From Micromonospora thermarum (GTDB lineage: Bacteria > Actinomycetota > Actinomycetes > Mycobacteriales > Micromonosporaceae): a stretch of DNA of 64,000 bases. The stretch is from NCBI RefSeq assembly GCF_012034245.1, contig NZ_JAATEO010000028.1:18363-82362 (forward strand). Direction: 5' to 3'. The notes beneath the pieces are model-generated. The model saw only the letters and a program-made list of their open reading frames with translations. It searched no databases and had not been told where the DNA came from. Of the stretch, positions 53,549 to 61,270 are shown in pieces. Within the stretch, counting starts at the first letter, position 1, and each line of letters opens with the position of its first letter. The position numbers and the translations under genes are program-made.

Positions 53549-54361
53549 GTGATCCGATCGATGAGGGGCGCCCGGCGCGAGCCGGTGCCACCGACCCCGC
53601 ACCCGTCCGGCGCCCGCCCGCCGGCGCTGCCGAAGGAGGCGCTACCCCGGCACGTCGCGGTGGTGATGGACGGCAACGGCCGGTGGGCCAAGGAGCGCGG
53701 CCTGCCCCGCACCAAGGGGCACGAGGCCGGCGAGTTCTCGCTCTTCGACACCATCGAGGGTGCGATCGAGCTGGGCATCCCGTACCTGTCGGCGTACGCG
53801 TTCTCCACCGAGAACTGGCGGCGCTCGCCCGACGAGGTGCGCTTCCTGATGGGCTTCAACCGGGACGTGATCCGCCGCCGCCGGGACCAGCTCGTCGACC
53901 TCGGTGTCCGGGTCGTCTGGTCGGGGCGGGCCGGCCGACTGTGGAAGAGCGTGATCTCCGAGCTGCAGACCGCCGAGGAGATGTCCCGGGGCAACTCGAC
54001 GCTGACGCTCCAGTTCTGCGTCAACTACGGCGGGCAGGCCGAGATCGCCGACGCCGCCGCCGCGATCGCCCGAGACGCCGCGGCCGGCCGGCTGGACCCG
54101 GCGAAGGTCAGCGAGAAGACGATCGCGAAGTACCTCTACCACCCGGAGGTCCCCGACGTGGACCTCTTCCTGCGCCCGTCCGGCGAGCAGCGCACCTCGA
54201 ACTTCCTGCTCTGGCAGAGCGCGTACGCCGAGCTGGTCTTCCTGGACACGCTCTGGCCGGACTTCGACCGCCGGCACCTCTGGTACGCCTGCGAGCTGTA
54301 CGCCCAGCGGGACCGCCGCTTCGGCGGCGCGCTGCCCAATCCGGTCGCACCCACCACCTGA
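53549..54361 (+). CDS. uppS: Isoprenyl (polyprenyl) diphosphate synthase
   Basis: The 270-residue cis-prenyltransferase has the signature HVAVVMDGNGRWAKERGLPRTKGHEAG, whose aspartate binds diphosphate, and the C-terminal RPSGEQRTSNFLLWQSAYAEL. It makes the long-chain carrier lipid for cell-wall synthesis. GTG 53549 with an AAAGAGAG SD is chosen; ATG 53561 is possible. The recO-uppS pair is conserved in actinobacteria. Chain length cannot be predicted from the sequence. Confidence 0.94.
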   Translation: MIRSMRGARREPVPPTPHPSGARPPALPKEALPRHVAVVMDGNGRWAKERGLPRTKGHEAGEFSLFDTIEGAIELGIPYLSAYAFSTENWRRSPDEVRFLMGFNRDVIRRRRDQLVDLGVRVVWSGRAGRLWKSVISELQTAEEMSRGNSTLTLQFCVNYGGQAEIADAAAAIARDAAAGRLDPAKVSEKTIAKYLYHPEVPDVDLFLRPSGEQRTSNFLLWQSAYAELVFLDTLWPDFDRRHLWYACELYAQRDRRFGGALPNPVAPTT

Positions 54362-54425
54362 CGCTTACCGGGCGGCCGCGCCGGGTACCTCTCCGGTCAG
54401 CAGTCACTGACGGAGGTGAACCACG

Positions 54426-54611
54426 ATGATCCAGAAGCGGATCGCCCAGTGGGCGTTCATGGCCCTCGCCGTGCCGGTCGCGGCCGCGGGCGCGCGCAAG
54501 CTCAGCCACACGATCGAGGCCCGGCGGGGCCCGTCCGGCATCTCCCGCCTGCTCAGCAAGGGCGCCGACATGCTCCGCCCGCAGAAGGCCAAGCGCCGCC
54601 GCTTCTTCTGA
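54426..54611 (+). CDS. Small basic membrane protein, unknown
   Basis: A 61-residue protein: one hydrophobic helix near the N-terminus (WAFMALAVPVAAAGA), then a strongly basic tail ending in KAKRRRFF. SD ACGGAGGTG is well placed. It is followed by a 17-bp stem terminator. I recognise no family. The basic tail might contact nucleic acid or membrane lipids; that is speculation. Confidence 0.7.
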   Translation: MIQKRIAQWAFMALAVPVAAAGARKLSHTIEARRGPSGISRLLSKGADMLRPQKAKRRRFF

Positions 54612-54625
54612 GCACCCCGCGACCC

Positions 54626-54660
54626 CGACGCCGCCCCCGGCCTGGCCGGGGGCGGCGTCG
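54626..54660 (+). terminator. Terminator after the small basic membrane protein
   Basis: CGACGCCGCCCCCGGCC (54626-54642) and GGCCGGGGGCGGCGTCG (54644-54660) form a very stable perfect stem. Confidence 0.8.
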
Positions 54661-54717
54661 CGCGTTCCGGGGTGGCCCGGACGCGGGGCGGCCTACGATC
54701 GGGACAGGGGGTGGGAG

Positions 54718-54939
54718 ATGCGGGAGCTGCGGTACAAGATGCTCATGGCGTTGAACGCGGCGGACATCGGTGAGCCCATCTGCGGGCAGGTGGCGGAGAT
54801 CTGCGCCGAGATCGCCGAGCAGCACTGCCAGGAGCTGGGTCACGCCGTGCAGGTCCGCTCGGGCGAGATCGGCGAGCTGGCCACCGGAGAGCCGGCGCTG
54901 ACCTGGGCGCCCACCGAGACCGGGCAGCGCGCCTGGTGA
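54718..54939 (+). CDS. Hypothetical protein, 73 residues
   Basis: The product MRELRYKMLMALNAADIGEP has three cysteines (GQVAEICAEIAEQHCQELG). It is acidic and soluble. A candidate -10 TACGAT lies at 54694-54699 and GGGGGTGGGAG precedes the ATG. The stop overlaps the pirin gene by four bases (GTGA), so it is probably expressed with it. No known family was recognised. Confidence 0.65.
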   Translation: MRELRYKMLMALNAADIGEPICGQVAEICAEIAEQHCQELGHAVQVRSGEIGELATGEPALTWAPTETGQRAW

Positions 54940-55697
54940 CCGCGCCCGCTCCCGCCGTCGACATCCGGCGCGCCGCCGACCGGTTCCACACCCGGATCTC
55001 CTGGCTCGACTCCAAGCACTCCTTCTCGTTCTCGCGGCACTACGACCCCGCCAACACCCACCACGGCCTGCTGCTGGTCAACAACGACGACGTGGTGCGT
55101 CCCGGCGCCGGGTTCGAGACCCATCCCCACGAGGACATGGAGATCGTCACCTGGGTGCTGCGCGGCTCACTTGTCCACCAGGACTCCACCGGCCACTCCG
55201 GCGTGATCTACCCCGGCCTGGCGCAGCGGATGAGCGCGGGCACCGGCATCCTGCACTCGGAGAAGAACGACTCCTGGCGCCTCGACGGCCGGGACCCGCA
55301 CACCGACCCGGTCCACTTCGTGCAGATGTGGGTCGTGCCCGACGAGGCGGGCGTCGACCCGGGCTACGAGCAGCTCGAGATCGACGACCAGTTGCTGCGC
55401 GGCGGCCTGGTGCCGGTGGCCTCCGGCATGGACCGGTACGCGGGCGAATCGGCGATCCGCATCCGCAACCGGTACGCCACCCTGCACGCCGCCCGCCTGC
55501 GGCCCGGCGACGAGGTGAACCTGCCGGACGCGCCGTTCGTCCACCTCTACGTGCCGGACGGCGCGGTCACGCTGGAGGGCAGCGGCCTGCTCGGTGCCGG
55601 CGACGCGGCCCGCCTGACCATGGCCGGCGGCCAGCGCGTGGCGGCAACAGAACCAGCGGAGATCCTGGTCTGGGAGATGCACGCCACGCTCGCCTGA
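54936..55697 (+). CDS. Pirin family protein
   Basis: The 253-residue bicupin has the pirin core SWLDSKHSFSFSRHYDP and GFETHPHEDMEIVTWVLRGSLVHQDSTGHSG, with the histidines and glutamate that bind iron, and RMSAGTGILHSEKN. Pirins act as quercetinase-like oxygenases or redox-sensing cofactors; the role here is unknown. It overlaps the small gene upstream. A palindromic repeat follows. Confidence 0.93.
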   Translation: MTAPAPAVDIRRAADRFHTRISWLDSKHSFSFSRHYDPANTHHGLLLVNNDDVVRPGAGFETHPHEDMEIVTWVLRGSLVHQDSTGHSGVIYPGLAQRMSAGTGILHSEKNDSWRLDGRDPHTDPVHFVQMWVVPDEAGVDPGYEQLEIDDQLLRGGLVPVASGMDRYAGESAIRIRNRYATLHAARLRPGDEVNLPDAPFVHLYVPDGAVTLEGSGLLGAGDAARLTMAGGQRVAATEPAEILVWEMHATLA

Positions 55698-55717
55698 CCC
55701 GCCCCGCCCACCTCTCG

Positions 55718-55787
55718 CGATCTTGCACTTTCGGCCCTCGATCTGCACCTCCTGCCCCGATTCGTCCGGGCAGAAAGTGCAAGATCG
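55718..55787. repeat. Palindromic intergenic element, copy D
   Basis: Perfect arms CGATCTTGCACTTT (55718-55731) and AAAGTGCAAGATCG (55774-55787), 42 bases apart. It lies between the convergent pirin and gnd genes, so it could act as a bidirectional terminator there. Confidence 0.9.
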
Positions 55788-55802
55788 CGGCTCAGAGGGG
55801 GG

Positions 55803-57245
55803 TTAGGCCTCGACCTCGCGGCGGTCGGCGGTGGCCCACAACGTGTGGAACGAGCCGTCGCGGTCCACCCGGCGGTAGGTGTGGGCACCGAAGTTGTCGC
55901 GGAGGCCCTGGATCAGCGCTGCGGGCAGGCGGTCGGCGCGCAGGGCGTCGAAGTAGGACAGCGACGACGAGAACGCCGGGGCCGGCACGCCGGCCCGGGC
56001 CGCCTCGGCGACCACCCGCCGCCAGCTCGGCACCCCGTCGCGCACGGTGTCGGCGAACCACGGCGCCACCAGCAGGGTGGGCAGGTCGGGCTGGTCGTCG
56101 TACGCCTGCCGGATCCGGTCGAGGAAGCGCGCCCGGATGATGCAGCCGCCCCGCCAGATCGTGGCGGTGCCGCCCAGGTCGATGTCCCAGTCGTACTCCC
56201 GGCTGCCGGCGCGGATCTGGTCGAAGCCCTGCGCGTACGCGACGATCTTGCTGGCCAGCAGCGCGCGCCGCACGTCCTCGACGAAGGTCTCCCGGTCGTC
56301 GACCCGCCACGTCGCGCCCGCCGCGGGGAACGCCCGCCGCGCGGCCTCCCGCTGGCCGGCGTGGCCGGAGAGCGACCGCGCGAACGTCGCCTCGGCGATG
56401 CCGGTGATCGGGATGCCCAGGTCGAGGGCGCTCTGCACGGTCCAGCGGCCGGTGCCCTTCTGCTCGGCCTGGTCCAGCACGACGTCGACGAACGCGCGCC
56501 CGGTCGCGTCGCCGTGCGCGAGCACGTCGGCGGTGATCTCGATGAGGAACGACTCCAGCTCGCCGGAGTTCCACTCCCGGAAGATGTCGGCGATCTCCGC
56601 CGGTTCCGCTCCCAGACCCGCCCGCAGCAGGTCGTACGCCTCGGCGATGAGCTGCATGTCGGCGTACTCGATGCCGTTGTGGACCATCTTCACGAAGTGC
56701 CCGGCGCCGTCCGGCCCGATGTGCCGGCAGCACGGCACGCCGTCGACCTGCGCGGCGATCTTCTCGAAGATCGGCCCGAGCTTCCGGTACGACTCGGCCG
56801 ACCCGCCCGGCATGATGCTCGGGCCCCGCAACGCGCCCTCCTCGCCGCCGGAGACGCCGGTGCCGACGACGTGCAGCCCCTGCTTGCGCAGCGCCTCCTC
56901 GCGACGCCGGGTGTCGGCGAAGTGCGCGTTGCCGCAGTCCACGATGATGTCGCCGGCGTCGAGCAGCGGGACCAGCTCGTCGATGACCGCGTCGGTCGGG
57001 CCTCCGGCCTTGACCATCACGATGACCGCCCGGGGGCGCTCCAGCGCGGCGACGAAGTCGGCCAGCGACTCGGCGGGCACGAACCGCCCCTCGTCCCCGT
57101 GCTCGGCGACAAGGCTGCGCGTACGCTCCGGCGAGCGGTTGTGCACCGCCACGGCGAAACCGTTGCGGGCCAGGTTCCGGGCCAGGTTACGGCCCATCAC
57201 CGCCAGCCCCGTCACCCCGATCTGGGCAGTCGCCTGCTCGGTCAT
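55803..57245 (-). CDS. gnd: 6-phosphogluconate dehydrogenase, decarboxylating
   Basis: The 480-residue enzyme oxidatively decarboxylates 6-phosphogluconate to ribulose 5-phosphate in the pentose phosphate pathway. Visible are the Rossmann motif IGVTGLAVMGRNLARNLA with VHNRSPERT, the GGEEGALRGPSIMPGG substrate loop, HFVKMVHNGIEY with the catalytic lysine, and the long C-terminal helical domain. Length fits the homodimeric long form. ATG 57245 starts MTEQATAQIGV; an upstream extension to 57674 is unconserved. Confidence 0.96.
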   Translation of the reverse strand: MTEQATAQIGVTGLAVMGRNLARNLARNGFAVAVHNRSPERTRSLVAEHGDEGRFVPAESLADFVAALERPRAVIVMVKAGGPTDAVIDELVPLLDAGDIIVDCGNAHFADTRRREEALRKQGLHVVGTGVSGGEEGALRGPSIMPGGSAESYRKLGPIFEKIAAQVDGVPCCRHIGPDGAGHFVKMVHNGIEYADMQLIAEAYDLLRAGLGAEPAEIADIFREWNSGELESFLIEITADVLAHGDATGRAFVDVVLDQAEQKGTGRWTVQSALDLGIPITGIAEATFARSLSGHAGQREAARRAFPAAGATWRVDDRETFVEDVRRALLASKIVAYAQGFDQIRAGSREYDWDIDLGGTATIWRGGCIIRARFLDRIRQAYDDQPDLPTLLVAPWFADTVRDGVPSWRRVVAEAARAGVPAPAFSSSLSYFDALRADRLPAALIQGLRDNFGAHTYRRVDRDGSFHTLWATADRREVEA

Positions 57246-57676
57246 CCGTCCGCCGCCTTCCGCCGTCGTCAGCCTGTCGCTGCGACCGTATCGCGGCGTC
57301 CGGGGGAGGGGGTTCGGTCGTCGACAGTGTGTCACCGACCCGGCGCGTCCGGTCGCCGGTGCCGCTCCAGCCGTCGCCGCCCGCAGCGGCCCGATCCCGC
57401 CGGCGCCGTAATTCGGCTGCGCCGGCCGGCGGGCGAGGTTAGGCTGCCGGCATGCGCAACTGACGCCCCTTTCCCGAGCCGGGTCCGCCGCCGTCGCGGC
57501 CTGACCCGCGTGCTCCCGGGCGTCCGCGTCTCCCCACCCGCCGTCGGGCGGTGGTGTCCTCCGTGGTCGTTCCCGGGCAGCAGTCCCCACCCGCTGGGCC
57601 GCCGTCGGCGGCGGCCACGAGACGCAGCGGGTCCACCGGCCACCGGCCGGGGTACCCGCCGAGTGAGGAGGCACGG
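57246..57676. other. Gene-free interval between gnd and the small basic protein gene
   Basis: These 431 bases separate divergent genes. It contains a possible leaderless promoter with a four-codon frame (ATG CGC AAC TGA, 57452-57463), then about 213 bases of GC-rich leader-like sequence to the small gene. No other coding signal is visible. Confidence 0.5.
57440..57463 (+). promoter_or_regulatory. Leaderless-type promoter with minimal ORF
   Basis: TAGGCT (57440-57445), six bases, then ATG (57452) and a stop after three codons (M-R-N). This spacing equals the other leaderless starts here. The frame could be an upstream ORF governing the gene at 57677. Confidence 0.4.
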
Positions 57677-57904
57677 ATGCCCACCAAGCGCAGCGCCCGG
57701 AAGTCCCGCACCACCCGTCCCACCCCCGAGGTCGCGGACCTCACGCCGGCGAACCTCGACCAGGTCGCGGTGGCGCCGGTCCCGGCCCTGCCGGCGGCCC
57801 GCCCGGCGGCGCCGAAGGCCGGTCCGCCGGTCACCAGCGCGCCCGGCGTCGGGCGCGGCCAGCGGGCCGGCCAGGTCCGCCGGTACGCCTTCCGGCGCAG
57901 CTGA
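57677..57904 (+). CDS. Small basic Pro/Ala-rich protein, unknown
   Basis: The 75-residue protein starts MPTKRSARKSRTTRPTPEV, with a basic N-terminus, an Ala/Pro-rich middle and an Arg-rich end (GQRAGQVRRYAFRRS). The SD GAGGAGG precedes ATG 57677. It lacks membrane segments and known domains. Codon usage is normal for the chromosome. A 14-bp stem terminator follows. Confidence 0.65.
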   Translation: MPTKRSARKSRTTRPTPEVADLTPANLDQVAVAPVPALPAARPAAPKAGPPVTSAPGVGRGQRAGQVRRYAFRRS

Positions 57905-57913
57905 TCCGCTGAT

Positions 57914-57947
57914 CGTGGACGGTCACCTCGACGGGTGACCGTCCACG
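57914..57947. terminator. Shared terminator between the convergent small gene and ykoC
   Basis: CGTGGACGGTCACC (57914-57927) and GGTGACCGTCCACG (57934-57947) form a 14-bp perfect stem in the 70-base gap between convergent genes, so it probably serves both strands. Confidence 0.8.
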
Positions 57948-57974
57948 GTCGTCAGCGCCGCCGGGCCAGCCCGA

Positions 57975-58775
57975 TCAGCCGATCAGCGGGCGGAACGTGC
58001 CGAGGAGGACGCTGGCGGTCAGCGCGCCGCCCGCCAGGACGGCCGCTCCGGCGACCAGGAGCGCGTCGGCTTTGCCGAAGTGCTGGCGGCGGGCCACCGT
58101 ACGTGGGGTGGTGGCGTCGAAGCCGCGCGCGTCCATCGCCACGGCCAGCCGGGTGCCCCGGCGGATCGCGCCGACCAGAAGCGTGAACGCGGTCGAGGCG
58201 AAGAGCCGCAGCCGGGCCAGCGGGTTGCGGCCGGCGTCCACGCCCCGGGCCCGGCGCGCCATGCTGATCATCCGCCACTCCTGACCGAGCAGCGGCACCA
58301 GCCGGAACGCGGCCAGCGCCCCGTACGCGAAGCGGGCCGGCGCCTTCGCGTTCTGCACCAGCGCGTCGGCCAGGTCGGTCGGGTCCGTCGTGGCGACGAC
58401 GATCACCCCGGGCAGCGCCACCGCGAACATGCGCAGCACCAGGCCGAGCGCGGTGAGCAGCACGCCGGAGGTCACCACCACCGGACCGGCGTCGACGAGG
58501 ACGCGGCCGGAGCGCTCGGCCGCGAACAGCACCAGCGTGACCAGGATGCCGCCCGCGCTCGCGAGCAGCGGCCACGCCCGGCGGGCCAGCACGCGCAGGC
58601 GTACGCCGAACAGCGGCAGCGCGGCCAGCTCGACCGCGATGGCGATCGCCGGGGCCACCGGGTCCAGGGTCGCGACCAGGGCGACCGAGAAGACCAGGGC
58701 CGCCGCGAGCTTCGCCACCGGGTTGCGTCGGGCCAGCGGCGCGTCCGGCCGGGCGACCGGTTCCAGGCCGATCAT
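57975..58775 (-). CDS. ykoC: ECF transporter transmembrane (T) component, YkoC-like
   Basis: The 266-residue membrane protein has about five helices and the coupling motif MARRARGVD...RGTRLAVAMDARGF: two Ala-Arg-Gly segments that dock the ATPases. It forms the T subunit of an energy-coupling factor importer. It overlaps the ATPase gene by four bases. Substrate assignment comes from the YkoE homologue and the TPP riboswitch at the operon's head. Confidence 0.9.
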   Translation of the reverse strand: MIGLEPVARPDAPLARRNPVAKLAAALVFSVALVATLDPVAPAIAIAVELAALPLFGVRLRVLARRAWPLLASAGGILVTLVLFAAERSGRVLVDAGPVVVTSGVLLTALGLVLRMFAVALPGVIVVATTDPTDLADALVQNAKAPARFAYGALAAFRLVPLLGQEWRMISMARRARGVDAGRNPLARLRLFASTAFTLLVGAIRRGTRLAVAMDARGFDATTPRTVARRQHFGKADALLVAGAAVLAGGALTASVLLGTFRPLIG

Positions 58776-60187
58776 CGGCGCTCCAGGAGCACCTGGCGGT
58801 CGGCCAGGGCCGCCACGAACTCCGCGTCGTGGGTCACCGTCACCACGCCGTGCCCGGCGTCACGCAGGTCCGCGAAGAGGTCCACCAGCTCCAGCCACGT
58901 CCGCCGGTCCTGACCGAAGGTGGGTTCGTCGCAGATCAGCAGGCGGGGCGCCGTGGCCAGGGCCGTCGCCACGCTCAGCCGCCGCGCCTCGCCACCCGAC
59001 AGGGTGTACGGGTTCGCGGCCGCCAACGCCGACAACCGCAGCCGTTCGAGCAGAGCGTCCACCGTGGAGCGCACCTCGGGCTCGGGCCGGCCGGTGCGGC
59101 GCGGGCCCAGCGCCAGCTCGTCGAAGACGGTGCTGGTGACGAACTGGTGCTCCGGATCCTGGAAGACCGAGCCGATCCGGCGGGCCAGGGCTGGTGCCCG
59201 CCAGCGGTGCGGGGGAGTGCGGACGTCGCCGCCGGCCAGCTCCGCGGTGGCGGTGACCTGTCCGGTGCCGGGTTTGAGCAGCCCGCCCAGCAGAAGGGCC
59301 AGGGTGGACTTGCCGGCGCCGTTCGGGCCGAGGACGGCGAGCGCCTCGCCGCCGCGTACGGCCAGGTCGACGGCGCCCAGCCGGGGCGGCAGGCCGAGCC
59401 CCTCGGCGGCGAGCAGCACGTCGCCGGCCGGCGCGGTGGCGCGGCGGGGCGGTATCGGACGGCCGGGCACCCAGACCCCCTCGGCGGCGAGCGCGTCGCC
59501 GTGCGCGGCGAAGACGGCCTCCGGCGTGCCGTCGGCCCGGACGCCGCCGCCCGGTTCGAGCACGACCACCCGGTCGACCAGCGGCAGCGACTCGGCGACC
59601 CGGTGTTCGACGAGGATCAGGGTGGTGTCGGCGTCCCGCGTCCGGGCGACCGCGTTGCGGACCAGGGCCGCGCCGGTCGGGTCCAGGTTGGCGGTGGGCT
59701 CGTCGAGCAGCAGCAGGCCTGGGCGCAGGGCGAGCACCCCGGCGAGGGCGAGGCGCTGCTGCTCCCCGCCGGAGAGCGCGGCGGTGGGGCGGTCCCGGTC
59801 GTACGGGAAGCCGACCCGCCGCAGCGCCTCGTCCACCCGGGGCCAGATCTCCTCGGCCGGTACCCCGCGGTTCTCCAGCCCGAACGCGACGTCGTCGCCG
59901 GAGCGCGCCATCACGAGCTGGCTCTCCGGGTCCTGGAAGACGATGCCCACCCGCTCGCGGGCCTTCGACGGGTCCAGCCCGTCGATCTCGACGGTGCCCT
60001 CCTGCTCGCCGGTGTCCTCGGGAAGCAGCCCGGCCAGCGCCGCGAGCAAGGTGCTCTTCCCCGCCCCCGAGGGCCCCAGCAGCAGCACCCGCTCCCCGTG
60101 CTCCACCCGCAGATCGAGGTCCCGGACCGCCCACCGCTTCCGCCCGGCATGCCGCCACCCGAACCCCCGCAGGGTCACCGCCGCCAC
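58772..60187 (-). CDS. ykoD: ECF transporter double ATPase, YkoD-like
   Basis: The 471-residue protein contains two complete ABC domains. The first has Walker A GPSGAGKST, signature LSGGEQQRLALA and Walker B LLLLDEP; the second has GPNGAGKST, LSGGEARRLSVA and LLICDEP. A fused pair replaces the separate EcfA and EcfA' subunits, as in Bacillus YkoD. GTG 60187 follows GGGAGG; the in-frame ATG at 60385 would run through the intergenic palindrome and is rejected. Confidence 0.92.
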   Translation of the reverse strand: MAAVTLRGFGWRHAGRKRWAVRDLDLRVEHGERVLLLGPSGAGKSTLLAALAGLLPEDTGEQEGTVEIDGLDPSKARERVGIVFQDPESQLVMARSGDDVAFGLENRGVPAEEIWPRVDEALRRVGFPYDRDRPTAALSGGEQQRLALAGVLALRPGLLLLDEPTANLDPTGAALVRNAVARTRDADTTLILVEHRVAESLPLVDRVVVLEPGGGVRADGTPEAVFAAHGDALAAEGVWVPGRPIPPRRATAPAGDVLLAAEGLGLPPRLGAVDLAVRGGEALAVLGPNGAGKSTLALLLGGLLKPGTGQVTATAELAGGDVRTPPHRWRAPALARRIGSVFQDPEHQFVTSTVFDELALGPRRTGRPEPEVRSTVDALLERLRLSALAAANPYTLSGGEARRLSVATALATAPRLLICDEPTFGQDRRTWLELVDLFADLRDAGHGVVTVTHDAEFVAALADRQVLLERR

Positions 60188-60210
60188 GGCCCACCTCCCT
60201 CCACCCCACC

Positions 60211-60256
60211 CACCGGCCCGTGCCGGTCCACCGGCCCGCGCCGGTCCACCGGCCCG
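60211..60256. repeat. 18-bp tandem repeat upstream of ykoD
   Basis: Two and a half units of CACCGGCCCGYGCCGGTC, differing at one base, lie just before the palindrome in the ykoE-ykoD gap. Confidence 0.75.
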
Positions 60257-60317
60257 TTGATCAAGAGGCTTGCGTCGGGGAAACGCCCCCTGGTTGACGC
60301 AAATCTCTTGATCAACG
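60255..60317. repeat. Second-family intergenic palindrome
   Basis: Perfect arms CGTTGATCAAGAG (60255-60267) and CTCTTGATCAACG (60305-60317), extended inward by TTGCGTC (60270-60276) matching GACGCAA after two mismatches. It lies in the 151-base gap inside the ykoE-ykoD operon. The outer sequence is unrelated to copies A-D. Confidence 0.85.
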
Positions 60318-60338
60318 AGGAGCGGGCGGTGTGCGCGC

Positions 60339-60929
60339 TCAGACGGCGGCGCGTTCGCGGCCGGCCGGGAAGCGGTCCAGGGCACCCGTGCCGGCGAGGG
60401 CGCGGGTCAGGTACCAGGCGCCGGCGCCCGCGATCAGCGTCGCGCTGACGATCGTGAGCAGCGCGTACGGGATCCGGTAGCTGCCCATCGCGTACTCGAC
60501 GTTCCAGACGAAGAAGTCGAACAGCGCCGCGCCGAGACCGGTCAGCGCACCGGCGAGGAGCGCGGTCGGCAGCCGGAACGAGCGGTAACGGAACGCCGCG
60601 AAGGCCAGTTCGGCCCCGAGCCCCTGGATCAGGCCCTGGACGATCGTGATGCCGCCCCACTCCGAGCCGAGCAGCGCGGAGACCGTCGCGGCGACCGCCT
60701 CGCAGAACAGCGCGGCACCGGGCTTGCGGATCACCAGGCCACCGAGGACGGCCGGCACCAGCCAGACGCCGTACATGATCGCCTGGGCCGCCGGGAAGAA
60801 GGCGAAGGCCGGGTCGACGCCCCGCCAGAGCAGGCCCCAGGCCCAGAAGATGACGCCGAAGGCCACCGCGATGACGGCCGCGACGATCACGTCGACGGTG
60901 CGCCACCGGGTGGTGGTGGGTTGAGTCAT
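60339..60929 (-). CDS. ykoE: ECF transporter substrate-binding (S) component, YkoE-like
   Basis: The 196-residue membrane protein has about six helices, with the YkoE-typical text WAWGLLWRGVDPAFAFFPAAQAIMYGVWLVPAVLGGLVIRKPGAALFCEAVAA and GLIQGLGAELAFAAFRYRSF. YkoE binds thiamin or its hydroxymethylpyrimidine precursor. A TPP riboswitch lies directly upstream on the same strand, confirming the vitamin link. ATG 60929 starts MTQPTTTRWRTVDV; a start 14 codons earlier is less likely, since the closer ATG has an SD-like GGGAGC. Confidence 0.93.
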   Translation of the reverse strand: MTQPTTTRWRTVDVIVAAVIAVAFGVIFWAWGLLWRGVDPAFAFFPAAQAIMYGVWLVPAVLGGLVIRKPGAALFCEAVAATVSALLGSEWGGITIVQGLIQGLGAELAFAAFRYRSFRLPTALLAGALTGLGAALFDFFVWNVEYAMGSYRIPYALLTIVSATLIAGAGAWYLTRALAGTGALDRFPAGRERAAV

Positions 60930-61013
60930 TGAGTGCTCCCAGTCCTTGGTGCGAACCAGGAGAAGACGCACGCCGCGCCCGGTGTGGCCGGACGGCGGCG
61001 CGGCTGGAGGTCG

Positions 61014-61105
<92 letters not shown>

Positions 61106-61270
61106 GTGAAGTTGTTCCACCGACGCTAACACCCCTGAAGATCATCCAGCAAAGTGATCTCCGAGCAGGTCAGCGCGGGATTGCCGGTCTTTTCGTGGAG
61201 TCCATCGACCGGGCCCGCTCCGGCCGGTAGTCTCAGGCCGCCGGTCCGCCCCCGGCAGAAGGAAGAGCAC

